Numbered from the stretch's first letter, positions 1 to 12,847 are shown. The stretch is 64,000 bases of DNA from Herbaspirillum sp. YR522 (GCF_000282575.1 NZ_AKJA01000060.1:1-64000), one strand, 5' to 3'. Numbers and translations are program-made. Notes: a model not told the origin generated them from the letters alone.

Positions 1-78
1 CCGCTGGCGGCGGCCGCCGCCACCCATGCCATGATCGGCCAATTGCTGGCTGGCGCACCGTCCATGCCGGCGCCCTGA
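1..78 (+). CDS. C-terminal fragment of an unidentified gene
   Basis: An open frame enters from the left edge and stops at 76-78. Only 25 residues are visible, rich in Ala, Met and Pro (ending GAPSMPAP). This is too short to assign a family. Its GC-rich codon use matches the neighbours and it reads toward pyrG, so it is probably the tail of the upstream gene. It could also be a chance open frame. Confidence 0.35.
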   Translation, partial: PLAAAAATHAMIGQLLAGAPSMPAP

Positions 79-136
79 TGTTCTTGTGCGGCAATAGCGG
101 ATGCGGCCGCGACGCCAATTATCAGCGCAGGGGGGA

Positions 137-2710
<2,574 letters not shown>

Positions 2711-2813
2711 TCGCAACAAACGGCTGCCGCTGGCGGCCGTTTCATCGTGTGCGCGGCGCGGGCCCAGGCCCGCCTGGCACCGGATGCACCGCCAACAATT
2801 TTTAAAACCTTGA

Positions 2814-4109
<1,296 letters not shown>

Positions 4110-4156
4110 GCAGTCAGGGGCGCGGCCCACGCCGCGCTCCACGAAAGCTCCCGGCC

Positions 4157-4543
4157 ATGCGCCTGATCATCCTCTTCCTGTCGTTGCTCTTGGTACTGAT
4201 CCAGTATCCGCTTTGGCTCGGCAAGGGCGGATGGCTCAAGGTCTGGGAGCTGGACCGCCAGGCGCAGCAGGCGCGCAAGAAGAACGACGAACTCAAGCAA
4301 CGCAATGCCAAGCTGGCCTCCGAGGTGGACGACTTGAAGCAGAGTCGCGGCGCCGTCGAAGAGCGTGCGCGCTTCGAGCTGGGCATGATCAAGCAGAACG
4401 AGGTCTTCGTGCAGGTGCTCGATGGTGCCTCCGGCAAGCCCATGGCGTCGCCCAATCCCAATCCCTACATGCCTGGTTCAGGGCAACCCAACAGTGTCTC
4501 GGTGCCGGCTGCGGCACCCGAGCCGGCCAATCCGCCGCGCTAG
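4157..4543 (+). CDS. ftsB: Cell division protein FtsB
   Basis: Inner-membrane bitopic protein of the FtsBLQ divisome subcomplex. Residues 2-20 form one hydrophobic N-terminal membrane segment. A heptad-like coiled coil follows (about 32-75, [20 protein letters not shown] and onward), then the conserved [11 protein letters not shown] stretch. At 128 residues it is longer than E. coli FtsB (about 103) because of a Pro/Asn/Ala-rich tail after residue 95, common in betaproteobacteria. Its position 47 bases downstream of eno is the classical eno-ftsB pair. Confidence 0.93.
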   Translation: MRLIILFLSLLLVLIQYPLWLGKGGWLKVWELDRQAQQARKKNDELKQRNAKLASEVDDLKQSRGAVEERARFELGMIKQNEVFVQVLDGASGKPMASPNPNPYMPGSGQPNSVSVPAAAPEPANPPR

Positions 4544-4588
4544 TTTGCTTCCCTGGTCCTTTCCTTCCCTTGTCCTGCTCCGCTCCCG

Positions 4589-5209
4589 ATGCGCCTTGAT
4601 ACATCGCTGTCGCTGTTGGGCCTTGCGACCACGCCGCTGGAGCTGATTTCGTTCCTGCTGGCGGCGCTGACGGTACTGCTCAATATCGGCCAGAACCACT
4701 GGGCCTGGCTGTTCTCCATCCTCTCGTCCTTGCTGTATGCGGCCGTCTTCGCCAACGCGCGTCTCTACGGCGACTGCGGATTGCAGTTCGTGTTCGTGGC
4801 GGTATCGGTATGGGGCTGGCATCAATGGCTGCACGGTGGCACGGCGCAGCGCCGGCTCGAGGTGTCGCCGCTGTCGCGCACCGGATGGCTGTCGATGGCC
4901 TTGGCGTGGCTGGCCGGCTTCGGGTTGCTGTCGATGTTCCTGCGACGCTTCACCGATACCGATGTGCCTCACATGGATGGTTTCCTGACCGCCGGCAGCC
5001 TGGTCGGGCAGTTCCTGCTGTCGCGCAAGAAGATCGAGAACTGGCTGGTCTGGATCGTGGTCGATGTGCTCTACGTCGGCCTGTACCTGTACAAGCAGCT
5101 GACGCTCACGGCCATCCTGTATGGCCTGTTCGTGCTGATGGCGGCGGCAGGGTGGCGGCGCTGGCGGCTCGACGCCCGCCCAGCGGCTTCGCGCGTGCCG
5201 CCAGCGTGA
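4589..5209 (+). CDS. pnuC: PnuC-family nicotinamide riboside transporter
   Basis: Predicted inner-membrane facilitator for vitamin B3 compounds, usually nicotinamide riboside. The 206-residue, strongly hydrophobic protein shows several membrane segments. It has the family-typical early stretch LNIGQNHWAWLFSILSSLLYA and the Trp-rich substrate motif WGWHQW at about 75-80. Length and pattern match PnuC. The start ATG lies 45 bases after the ftsB stop, so co-transcription is plausible but no functional link is obvious. A related vitamin transporter (PnuT/PnuX type) cannot be excluded. Confidence 0.85.
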   Translation: MRLDTSLSLLGLATTPLELISFLLAALTVLLNIGQNHWAWLFSILSSLLYAAVFANARLYGDCGLQFVFVAVSVWGWHQWLHGGTAQRRLEVSPLSRTGWLSMALAWLAGFGLLSMFLRRFTDTDVPHMDGFLTAGSLVGQFLLSRKKIENWLVWIVVDVLYVGLYLYKQLTLTAILYGLFVLMAAAGWRRWRLDARPAASRVPPA

Positions 5210-5247
5210 CGACATCCGCGCCGCTTTCGTGACCTTTGCGGCCTCGG

Positions 5248-6846
5248 CTACTGCGCCACCGAACTTCCCGAGCCCGCCGGGTCGGCGAACACGATGCGGT
5301 TCTTGCCGGCATCCTTGGCACGATACAGGGCCATGTCGGCGCGCTTCAACAGGTCGGCCTGGGTTTCGCCGTTCTCGTGCAGCGCCACGCCGGCGCTGAA
5401 GGTGATCAACAGGCGCTGGCTCTCGTGCATGAAGATGCGCTTGGTCAGTTCGCGCTGGACACGGGTGATGATCTGCACCGCGTCCTGGGGCTCGGTCTCG
5501 GGCATCACCACCAGGAACTCCTCGCCGCCGAAGCGGGCGATCACATCCAGCTTGCGCAGGGTTTCCTTGATGACCTTGACCATGTGCACCAGCACTTCGT
5601 CGCCGGTGGCGTGGCCGTGGGTGTCGTTGATGCGCTTGAAATCGTCCAGGTCCAGCAGCGCGATGCACAGCGGCGCGTCGTGGCGCTGGGCATTGCTGAT
5701 CTCGCGCTCCAGCGACTCGTCCATGCCGCGCCGGTTCAGGCTGCCGGTCAGTTGGTCTTCGCGCACCAGCTCACCCATCTGCAGCAATTGCGATTCCAGC
5801 GTCTGGATGCGCGCTTCGGCACGTTCGACTTCCTGTTGCGCATCCTGCATGGCGTCGCGCGAGCGCTCGGCCTCGACCTGGGCATTCTGGGTTTCGCGCA
5901 TGATATCGGTGAGCACCGAATTGAGGTCGCTGATATTGCCGGACTGGCTGATCTGCTGCGAAAAGCCGCTGATGGTCTTCTGGTAGTTGCTGGTGGTCGA
6001 GACCATTGCCGAGAGCCGGTCGACGAAGGTCAGCATCATGTTCTTGACCACCACCTTTTCCTCGGACAGGGTGTTCTTGAGCAGGCCCTGCTTGTAGATC
6101 ACTTCCTTGAGGTTCTTGGTGGCGTCGGCCAGCGAGGTCTTGCTGATCGGACCGGTGATCAGGGCCTGTACCGCCTCGATCTGGCTCGACAGCCATGAGC
6201 CCGACTCCAGCAAGCCATTGATGTTTTCCAGCAGCAGCAGGAACAGCCGCATCAACAGCTCTTGCTGCTGCGCCATGTCGTCGGTCTTGAGCTCGATCTG
6301 GAAGCTCAACTGCTTGATGCGGCTGGAGACCTCGTTCATGGCCTGCTCGGAGAAGGCCATCTTCAGGTCCTGGCCGCTGTCGCGGGCCTCATTGGCCAGT
6401 TCCGGGGCGTTGTCGAGCAGCGAAGGCAGGTTGAACACCAGCACCCGTGCCAGCAATTCGCGCAGCATCTTTTCTTTCTTGCTGTCACGGATGAACTGGC
6501 GTTCCAGGTCGACCGGCATCAGTTCGCCATGCGCCACGGAGGGCCGGCCGCTCCAGTTCTGCTCGGCGAATTCGGTGAGCTGGCGTTGATATTCCTGCCA
6601 GTCGTCGATTTCCTGGGCGCGCACCAGGCGCGTGCCCAACATGCCGTTCTCGCCCGGCTGCTTGGCCAGCGCCGCGGCAAAGTTGATCAATACCGTCTCG
6701 GGACGCACCTCGGGCTGGTTGCCCATGATCTCTTCGTAGGCAATCCGATACGCCTCGGGCGTGGGGGCGATACGGCGAGTGCCGAGGCGCTGGAATGCTT
6801 CGCGTGCGATTTCGACGGGCGTGAGCGTGGACGGTTTCTTGGACAT
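5248..6846 (-). CDS. Diguanylate cyclase (GGDEF domain, GGEEF motif)
   Basis: Cytoplasmic protein of 532 residues predicted to make cyclic di-GMP. The C-terminal GGDEF domain (about 355-520) contains GGEEF at 440-444. An RKLD sequence lies five residues before it, matching the RxxD product-inhibition site, so the enzyme should be active and feedback-controlled. The first 350 residues have no membrane segment and no sensory domain I recognise. They are largely helical, with coiled-coil-like heptads around 290-345 just before the catalytic domain. It converges with pnuC and has no obvious partner gene. Confidence 0.9.
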   Translation of the reverse strand: MSKKPSTLTPVEIAREAFQRLGTRRIAPTPEAYRIAYEEIMGNQPEVRPETVLINFAAALAKQPGENGMLGTRLVRAQEIDDWQEYQRQLTEFAEQNWSGRPSVAHGELMPVDLERQFIRDSKKEKMLRELLARVLVFNLPSLLDNAPELANEARDSGQDLKMAFSEQAMNEVSSRIKQLSFQIELKTDDMAQQQELLMRLFLLLLENINGLLESGSWLSSQIEAVQALITGPISKTSLADATKNLKEVIYKQGLLKNTLSEEKVVVKNMMLTFVDRLSAMVSTTSNYQKTISGFSQQISQSGNISDLNSVLTDIMRETQNAQVEAERSRDAMQDAQQEVERAEARIQTLESQLLQMGELVREDQLTGSLNRRGMDESLEREISNAQRHDAPLCIALLDLDDFKRINDTHGHATGDEVLVHMVKVIKETLRKLDVIARFGGEEFLVVMPETEPQDAVQIITRVQRELTKRIFMHESQRLLITFSAGVALHENGETQADLLKRADMALYRAKDAGKNRIVFADPAGSGSSVAQ

Positions 6847-7021
6847 GCGGCTGATGATCTTGTTGGTTTCGTGCCAGGCCGCACCTCCCCGGGAGACGGC
6901 ATCGATTCGGTCGCCAGGCGCTCGAAAAATGACGGTTCATTTTACCGAGTTGCCATAGGGCGGGGGCGCTTTTTGCCGGGACTTGGGCTTGCCGCATGCA
7001 CGGGCGCGGCAAGTGTGGCTT

Positions 7022-7675
7022 TTATTCCACCAGTTTGTTCTTCAGGGCGTAGTGCGTCAGCTCGGCATTGTGTCGCATCTTCATCTTCACCAGCACCCGC
7101 GATCGGTACATGCTGATGGTCTTGACCGACAGCGACAGCTCGGCGGCGATATCGCTCACGGTCTTGCCGGAGGCGATCATCACCATGGTCTGGTATTCGC
7201 GGTCCGACAGGGTCTCGTGCAGCGGCGTATCGTGGTCGAAGCCGATCTGGTTGGCCAGTTCCTGGGCCAGTGACGGGCTGATGTACTTGCGCCCGCTGGC
7301 AGCCTGCCGGATCGCCGCCAGCAGCTCCGACGGCGCTACCTGCTTGTTGAGGAAGCCGGCGGCGCCTGCCTTGAGGGCGCGAATGGCATATTGGTCTTCA
7401 CGGTGGATCGACAGCATCAGCACCGGCAGTTGCGGGTGCTCCTTGCGGATCTGCTTGAGGATCTCGATGCCGCTGCGGTCGGGCAGCACGATGTCGAGCA
7501 GCATGACGTCGCCGTTGGCTTCCCGGGCCAGCTTGATCGCCTCCGAGCCATTGGCGGCATTGCCGCTGACGGCGATGTCCTTGGTGCCGGCGCAGATCTG
7601 GCGCAGACCCTCGCGCACGATGGCGTGGTCGTCGGCAATCAGGACCTTGATGGTGGCAATGGCTTTCTTGCTCAT
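7022..7675 (-). CDS. NarL/FixJ-type response regulator
   Basis: Two-component transcription regulator of 217 residues. The receiver domain (about 9-125) has the acidic pair Asp15/Asp16, the phosphoacceptor Asp61 (MLLDIVLPDRSG) and a C-terminal LuxR-type helix-turn-helix (about 148-210, LSDREYQTMVMIASGKTVSD). The usual receiver Lys appears as FLNKQV. It lies 53 bases downstream of the histidine kinase on the same strand, so the two form an operon and a cognate pair. Targets are not visible. Confidence 0.93.
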   Translation of the reverse strand: MSKKAIATIKVLIADDHAIVREGLRQICAGTKDIAVSGNAANGSEAIKLAREANGDVMLLDIVLPDRSGIEILKQIRKEHPQLPVLMLSIHREDQYAIRALKAGAAGFLNKQVAPSELLAAIRQAASGRKYISPSLAQELANQIGFDHDTPLHETLSDREYQTMVMIASGKTVSDIAAELSLSVKTISMYRSRVLVKMKMRHNAELTHYALKNKLVE

Positions 7676-7728
7676 GGGGGCAGGGTGCAGACCCTCGAGT
7701 CGATGAGCCCGTATTCTATAGCGTTCGC

Positions 7729-8394
7729 TCAGCCAGCAACAGGCAAGGTGAGCACGATGACCGTTCCCTGGCCCGGTGTGCTCAGCGTAAGCAGCGTGCC
7801 GCCCACGGCCTGCGCCCGATGGCGCATGTTGCCCAGCCCGTGGCCCAGGCGCGGCGGGGCGGCGCCATCGAAGCCGCAGCCGTCGTCGGCCACCTGCAGC
7901 CGAATCCCACGGCCATCGCGGCGCACGACCAGGCTCACCTGGCGCGCCCGGGCGTGGCGCGCGATGTTGGACAAGGCCTCGCGCACGATGCGCAGCACCA
8001 CCAGCACTGCAAATTCATCGATACCATCGAGCCGGGTCGGTGCATCCACACGGCAGGGCAGGCCGCTGTGGCGGGTAAAGTCGCGTGCGACCCATTGCAG
8101 GGTGTCGAGCAGCCCGAACTCGACAATGGGCGGGCGCAGCTCATCGATGATCGCATGCAAGCCCTCGTGCGCCTGCTCCAGCAGCGCCTGGGCATACTCG
8201 GCATGGCGCACGCCCTCGTGGGCGCCCAGGCTTTCGCGCAACTGGCCCAGCGCCATGCCGATACCGGTCAGGTGCGCGCCGAGGTCGTCGTGCAGGTCGC
8301 GTGCGATGCGCGCACGTTCCTGTTCGCGGATGCATTCTTCCCGCAGGCGGGGATCGCAGGGTGGGGTGGGGGTGTCGTCTGGCATGGCGGCCAT
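7729..8394 (-). CDS. Soluble sensor histidine kinase (HisKA_3 / NarX-type)
   Basis: Kinase partner of the adjacent NarL-type regulator. The HisKA_3 phosphoacceptor helix ERARIARDLHDDLGAHLTG puts the phosphorylated His at residue 35, and a HATPase domain follows with VADDGCGFDG and GHGLGNMRHRA boxes. It is only 221 residues, with no membrane segment or N-terminal sensor domain. The signal must therefore come from a partner protein or be sensed inside the cell. The start could also be Met4. Confidence 0.9.
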   Translation of the reverse strand: MAAMPDDTPTPPCDPRLREECIREQERARIARDLHDDLGAHLTGIGMALGQLRESLGAHEGVRHAEYAQALLEQAHEGLHAIIDELRPPIVEFGLLDTLQWVARDFTRHSGLPCRVDAPTRLDGIDEFAVLVVLRIVREALSNIARHARARQVSLVVRRDGRGIRLQVADDGCGFDGAAPPRLGHGLGNMRHRAQAVGGTLLTLSTPGQGTVIVLTLPVAG

Positions 8395-8440
8395 GATAGC
8401 CGCCTGTTAGCGATTGGTCACCGCCGTTGAAAAAGGGGCT

Positions 8441-8468
8441 TCCACAATGCGGGAAACCCGGTTATAAT
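8441..8468 (+). promoter_or_regulatory. Predicted promoter of tRNA-Arg
   Basis: A perfect TATAAT at 8463-8468 is preceded at 16 bp by TCCACA (8441-8446, 4 of 6 to TTGACA). It lies ten bases upstream of the mature tRNA 5' end, as expected for a stable RNA gene. Confidence 0.6.
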
Positions 8469-8478
8469 CTTTTCTTTC

Positions 8479-8555
8479 GCGGCTGTAGCTCAGCTGGATA
8501 GAGTACTTGGCTACGAACCAAGGGGTCGTGGGTTCGATTCCTGCCAGCCGCACCA
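8479..8555 (+). tRNA. tRNA-Arg (anticodon ACG)
   Basis: A complete 77-nucleotide cloverleaf. The acceptor stem GCGGCTG (8479-8485) pairs fully with CAGCCGC (8545-8551), followed by discriminator A and an encoded CCA (8553-8555). The anticodon stem CTTGG/CCAAG closes a seven-base loop with ACG at 8513-8515, read as ICG after deamination and decoding CGU/CGC/CGA. The T-arm has GGTTCGATTCC. Confidence 0.98.
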
Positions 8556-8560
8556 GATAT

Positions 8561-8592
8561 AAAGGGTCCATCGCAAGATGGGCCCTTTTGTC
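8561..8592 (+). terminator. Intrinsic terminator after tRNA-Arg
   Basis: A 12-bp stem (8561-8572 with 8577-8588, one G-T wobble) is closed by a GCAA tetraloop and followed by a T-rich tract. It begins only five bases after the tRNA CCA. Confidence 0.8.
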
Positions 8593-8690
8593 TTTCTGCT
8601 CTTGTCTTTTTGCCTTCCTCTTCTCGTCCTGGCTGCTTGATCGCCGGCACCGCTTGCCGGTAGGCGCCAGGTCATCCCGTATTCGCCTGC

Positions 8691-8728
8691 ATAAAAAAAC
8701 ACCAGCTCGCCGGTGGGCGAGCTGGTGT
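8691..8728 (-). terminator. Intrinsic terminator of the chemoreceptor gene
   Basis: A 13-bp perfect stem (8699-8711 with 8716-8728) has loop GGTG. On the minus strand it is followed by a run of seven T (complement of 8692-8698). It serves the chemoreceptor ending at 8792. Confidence 0.85.
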
Positions 8729-8791
8729 CGTTCTGCATTTGCGCCGGGCGCCGATCAGTTGCTGATCATGGCGCCCCGGCGGTGGTCGGGC

Positions 8792-10546
8792 TCAGAATGT
8801 TTCCCACGATCCGCTATCGTCGCTGGACGGCGGTGCCACCTTGCCGGCCGACGGCGCCGCCTTCAATGCCGGCTTGGGCGGCGTGACATCTTGCGTGCGC
8901 TGGCGTGGTGGCGGGTTGCGCGGGGCGAATGTGCTGGCCTTGGGCGCACTGGCGGCGGCCTTGGTGAAGGTGGAGCGGGATGGCGCCGTCACCGCGTTGC
9001 TGTCGAGCTTGAACACGCTGACGGTATCGGTCAGTTTCTCGGCCTGCTCCTGCAAGGACTGGGCGGCGGCCGCGGCCTGCTCGACCAGTGCGGCGTTCTG
9101 CTGCGTGACTTCGTCCATCTGCGTGATGGCCAGGTTGATCTGCTCGATGCCTTCGCTCTGTTCCTGGCTGGCCGAGGTGATCTCGGCCACGATATCGGTC
9201 ACCCGGCGCACGCTGTTGACCACTTCGGTCATGGTGGTGCCGGCTTCCTCGACCAGCTTGCTGCCCAGGTCGACCTGCGCCACCGAGCCTTCGATGAGCC
9301 CCTTGATTTCCTTGGCGGCGGCTGCCGAGCGCTGTGCCAGCGAGCGCACTTCAGAGGCCACCACGGCGAAGCCACGTCCCTGTTCACCGGCTCGCGCTGC
9401 CTCCACCGCAGCATTCAATGCCAGGATATTGGTCTGGAAGGCGATGCCATCGATGACGCTGATGATATCGGCGATCTTGCGCGACGATTCATTGATCGAC
9501 CCCATCGTATCGACCACCTTGCCGACCACGTCACCGCCGGCCGAGGCTACTTCCGAGGCCGACACGGCCAACTGGTTGGCCTGCTTGGCGTTGTCGGCGT
9601 TCTGCTTGACCGTCGAGGTCAGTTCTTCCATGGCCGAAGCGGTCTCTTCGAGCGAACTGGCCTGTTGTTCCGTGCGCGAGGACAGGTCGAGGTTGCCGGC
9701 GGCGATTTCGGTCGAGGCGGTGGTAATGGTGCTGGTGCCCTGGCGCACTTCGGCGACGATGGTCAACAGGCTGCCGTTCATGGTCTTGAGTGCATCGAGC
9801 AACTGGCCGGCCTCATCCTTGCTGGTGGACTGGATGTGGGCGGTCAGGTCGCCGCCTGCGACACGCTGGGCGACCGCGACCGCTTCTTCGATAGGGCGGG
9901 CGATCAGGCGCGATACCCACATGGCCAGCAGCATCGCCAGCGCGATACAGCTGGTCACCAGCACGATGATCCACAGCCGCGATTGGGCGTAGACGGTGTC
10001 GGCCAGTTTGTTGGAGCCATCGGCGCCGGTGTCGTTGACGTTGATCAGTTTTTCCAGGTTCTGCAACAGGGTGCGATAGGCACGCGTGGCTTCGCCCCGT
10101 TGCACGGCGCGTGCTTCTTCGTTCTTTTCCTGCCTGGACAGGGCGATGATCTTGTCGTGCTCGGTGAGGAAGATCGCGACCAGCTTCTGCACTTCGGGAT
10201 AGAGCGCCTTTTCCTCGGGTTCGGAGATCTGGCCTTCATACAGCGCCAGTTGCTTCCTGAGGGTGTCGATCTGCTTCAGGCTGCCTTGTTCGATCTCGGC
10301 AAATTCCTTGGCGTCGTTGGCCAGGATGTGCTGCATCTCGAAGCTGCGCACCCGGGCCAGCGTCAACTGGATCACCGACAAGGTGCGGATGCTGGGCAAC
10401 CAGTTGGTAGCAATTTCGGTGGAAGCGGAATTGACCTTGTCCAGCTGGCGTACCGCGAACACCCCGAGGCCCGCCACCATCATGACCACCACCAGGAAGG
10501 CAGTGATCAGCTTCCTGGAAATCTTGAGATCGTAAAACCATTTCAT
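8792..10546 (-). CDS. Methyl-accepting chemotaxis protein with C-terminal WETF tail
   Basis: Inner-membrane chemoreceptor of 584 residues. It has membrane segment 1 at about 11-31, a four-helix-bundle type periplasmic domain, membrane segment 2 at about 190-212, a HAMP domain and a long signalling hairpin whose tip contains [20 protein letters not shown]. The start at ATG 10546 is chosen because of the GGGGAGA ribosome site and the typical [10 protein letters not shown]-terminus; an upstream in-frame extension of 37 residues is unlikely. The protein ends GSWETF, resembling the NWETF pentapeptide that tethers CheR/CheB in E. coli Tsr and Tar. The ligand is unknown. A single receiver-domain gene lies upstream on the same strand. 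Confidence 0.94.
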   Translation of the reverse strand: MKWFYDLKISRKLITAFLVVVMMVAGLGVFAVRQLDKVNSASTEIATNWLPSIRTLSVIQLTLARVRSFEMQHILANDAKEFAEIEQGSLKQIDTLRKQLALYEGQISEPEEKALYPEVQKLVAIFLTEHDKIIALSRQEKNEEARAVQRGEATRAYRTLLQNLEKLINVNDTGADGSNKLADTVYAQSRLWIIVLVTSCIALAMLLAMWVSRLIARPIEEAVAVAQRVAGGDLTAHIQSTSKDEAGQLLDALKTMNGSLLTIVAEVRQGTSTITTASTEIAAGNLDLSSRTEQQASSLEETASAMEELTSTVKQNADNAKQANQLAVSASEVASAGGDVVGKVVDTMGSINESSRKIADIISVIDGIAFQTNILALNAAVEAARAGEQGRGFAVVASEVRSLAQRSAAAAKEIKGLIEGSVAQVDLGSKLVEEAGTTMTEVVNSVRRVTDIVAEITSASQEQSEGIEQINLAITQMDEVTQQNAALVEQAAAAAQSLQEQAEKLTDTVSVFKLDSNAVTAPSRSTFTKAAASAPKASTFAPRNPPPRQRTQDVTPPKPALKAAPSAGKVAPPSSDDSGSWETF

Positions 10547-10760
10547 GTGCTTCTCCCCGTAATGGACATCTGCTGGATGACCGAACTGCTGTGATTGATT
10601 ATTGTGAAAGAAATAACAAAAATCAAGAAAGACAACGTGATGCCGGGCCGCGCACATTGGTATTGTGCTACGGCATCGGGCGTTGTTGAAATCTTAATTT
10701 CTTACGGGAAGCGGCGTAATCGGGATTTTCCCGGGGTGGGGCAAAAAAGACGATCGGGGA

Positions 10761-11189
10761 TTATTTGCCGTTGGCAACATTGCGCCAATGGGTCACGGTG
10801 TCGACCACCAGGTGCATGAATTCCTTGGCATCCACCGGCTTGACCAGGAAGTCGTTGGCGCCTGCGGCAAGGGCGGCGGCCTGGTCGGCGGCATCGCCAC
10901 TGTTGCAGAAGATCACCACCGGCAAGTCGCGGGTGTGCGGGTGCTGGCGCAGCTGGCGTAGCAATTCGAGCCCATCCATGCGGGGCAGTTTGGGTTCGAG
11001 CAGCACGAGATAGGGGAGGGTGTCCTCGGGCGCCGTCATCGCGCTGGGCGAAAACAGCGATTCGACAGCCTGTTCGGCGTCTTCGAACCAGCCGAAGGCG
11101 CAGTCGAGCTTGCTGCGCCAGAGGCTGAAACGCGCCAGTTCGACCGACTCTGGGCTTGGATCGACCATCAATATGCTGGAACGGGTCAT
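10761..11189 (-). CDS. Stand-alone receiver-domain protein with Glu at the phosphoacceptor site
   Basis: A 142-residue one-domain response regulator fold. The start ATG 11189 gives MTRSSILMVD, matching receiver strand beta-1; a longer frame back to 11267 lacks support. The switch Lys is present (FLVKPVDAKEF), as is the LPRMDGLELL loop. The position normally held by the phosphorylated Asp is Glu65 (VLLEPKLPRMDG), and the usual acidic pair at beta-1 is reduced to one Asp (MVDPS). It lies 214 bases upstream of the chemoreceptor on the same strand, suggesting a chemotaxis-related partner role. Classical phosphorylation is doubtful. Confidence 0.85.
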   Translation of the reverse strand: MTRSSILMVDPSPESVELARFSLWRSKLDCAFGWFEDAEQAVESLFSPSAMTAPEDTLPYLVLLEPKLPRMDGLELLRQLRQHPHTRDLPVVIFCNSGDAADQAAALAAGANDFLVKPVDAKEFMHLVVDTVTHWRNVANGK

Positions 11190-11613
11190 TGCGAATGGGT
11201 GACAGTGTTGAGGCCGAGCTTGCACAAAGCGCCGAACAGTTTGACACAGGCAATTACATAATGCCATTGCCGCACGATCATTTGTTATGTCGGCAGGTAC
11301 ACCAACGCGCGTTCATCTTGTCATCGAGACAATGCATGCCTATTTTCCTTACAGCATCATTACAGCAACAGATCCAGCCCTCCTCCAGCCCGGGTTTTGC
11401 ATTGCAACATCAAGCTGGGCGCGACTTATCAAATTCATGAATGGCAGATATACGCGAATAAAATTACGCAAAGAACCGCTGGCAAATTGCTTTGCGGCTA
11501 TATTCCCAACGTGCGCGATAGTTACATCAACAGTTCAATGATGTCGACTAACAGGGACGCGTTGGCAAGTCATCGATATATTGTTGCGGTGCATGACCAT
11601 TACGGGGGTTGGG
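11190..11613. other. Divergent intergenic region
   Basis: About 420 bases, AT-richer than its surroundings, between the minus-strand receiver gene and the plus-strand patatin-like gene. A perfect TTGACA occurs at 11241-11246, but no good -10 is spaced correctly on the plus strand. I see no supported gene, only short open frames with unlike codon use. Confidence 0.5.
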
Positions 11614-12729
11614 ATGGACGATTTACAGCGGCGGGGCAAGCTTGGCCTGGTCATCGGCGGCGGGGCGCCCAATTCGACATTGATCGCGGGTGCGCTGGCG
11701 GCATTTCTTGCCGAAGGCATCGAATTCGACGTCATCTCGGCCTCGGGTGCCGGGGTATTGATGGGGTTGCTCTACACCGCGCCGCGCGACGTGTCGCCAC
11801 GCGAGGCGCTGATGCGCTGGGCCGAGGTGGGCGTGGCCGACAGTATCTACAAGCTGTTTCCGGTGAACTACAAGGTATTCAAGAAACCGGGATCGCAGGC
11901 CGAAAGCTATCGCGATTCGTTCATGCACCAGATGCAGGGCATGCCGGCCATGAGCGGCAACCCCTTCGCGCAGATGTTCACCCAGCAGTTCGCCGACGCC
12001 CAGTCCAAGTGGAACGACTGGATGCACCTGATGATGTCGGCGCTGTCGCCCTCCGACCTCAATTCCGGCAGCCTGGGCCTGTGCGCCCCCCTGCCGTTCC
12101 TGGAACAGTCGATCGACTTCGATGCGGTGCCACGCATGGCGCCCGAGTTCTATATCAACGCCTATAACGTCGACCGGCACGAGATGCGGGTGTGGGGCAA
12201 GCACGAGATCGGCGCGGCCCATGTACGGGCTTCGCTGTCGTTTCCGTTCCTGTATGCGCCCACCGAGATCGACGGCGAAAACTACATCGAGGGCGCCGCC
12301 CTGGATACGCTCAACTTCGAGCCCTTCATCGCCGGCAGCCACGGCCAGCCCGCGCGTCATCCCGAGGTCGACACGCTGGTGGTGCTCGACATCCTGGGCG
12401 ACGACCGCCTCATTCGCAAGCCCCGCAATCTCTACGATGCGTGGGTGCGTTCCATCATCACGCCGCTGGTCAAGATTTCCAAGTCCGAGCAGCGACTGTT
12501 CGAGCTCGAGCACAACACCGACCCGGTCACCGGCGCCCAGCGTCGACGCATGCTCAAGGTCGACCTGATGCGCGATGTGCCCGAGCAGCACTGGCCGGAG
12601 GTGCTGGACTGGTCGTCGTCGAACATGCAGCGCCTGTTTGACGTCGGCTATCGCGCCGGCCTGCAATTCTGTGCGCAGCACCGCGCGCTGCTGGCCAGCG
12701 CGCCGCTCGACGCTGCCCTGGCAGCCTGA
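11614..12729 (+). CDS. Patatin-like protein with altered nucleophile motif
   Basis: A 371-residue protein of the patatin alpha/beta fold. It opens with a Gly-rich LGLVIGGGAPNS loop where active patatins have GGGARG. The next strand reads DVISASGAG where lipases have D-I-x-G-T-S-A-G. Aligned without gaps, the nucleophile Ser column holds Gly45, though a Ser44 sits one residue earlier. The usual Asp of DG[GA] appears as Glu (YIEGAALDTLNFEP). Lipase activity is therefore uncertain. The start at 11614 has GGGGGTTGGG just upstream; ATG 11593 is an alternative. The cellular role is unknown and no partner is evident. Confidence 0.75.
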   Translation: MDDLQRRGKLGLVIGGGAPNSTLIAGALAAFLAEGIEFDVISASGAGVLMGLLYTAPRDVSPREALMRWAEVGVADSIYKLFPVNYKVFKKPGSQAESYRDSFMHQMQGMPAMSGNPFAQMFTQQFADAQSKWNDWMHLMMSALSPSDLNSGSLGLCAPLPFLEQSIDFDAVPRMAPEFYINAYNVDRHEMRVWGKHEIGAAHVRASLSFPFLYAPTEIDGENYIEGAALDTLNFEPFIAGSHGQPARHPEVDTLVVLDILGDDRLIRKPRNLYDAWVRSIITPLVKISKSEQRLFELEHNTDPVTGAQRRRMLKVDLMRDVPEQHWPEVLDWSSSNMQRLFDVGYRAGLQFCAQHRALLASAPLDAALAA

Positions 12730-12847
12730 AGCATCGGTGGCCAGCCGGCCGCCCAGACCTAGAGGCGACACGCCCACGTAACGCCATGCCAGGACGAAAC
12801 ACCGCCGGCACCGGAAGCATGATCCCGGGATTCAATCAATATCACTC

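Noticed and set aside
6988-7013. Terminator for the NarL-type regulator
   Set aside because: CTTGCCGC/GCGGCAAG forms an 8-bp stem but no T-run follows on the minus strand.
8479-8700. Integrated element at tRNA-Arg
   Set aside because: tRNA genes are common integration sites, but there is no integrase, no repeated tRNA 3' end and a terminator follows directly.
8507-10594. 695-residue plus-strand open frame
   Set aside because: Antisense to the chemoreceptor, begins inside tRNA-Arg, and is low-complexity His/Gly/Asp-rich translation of opposite-strand codons.
11241-11263. Promoter from TTGACA at 11241
   Set aside because: The nearest TATAAT-like sequence (CATAAT at 11258) is spaced only 11 bp, and the correctly spaced hexamer is CCATTG.
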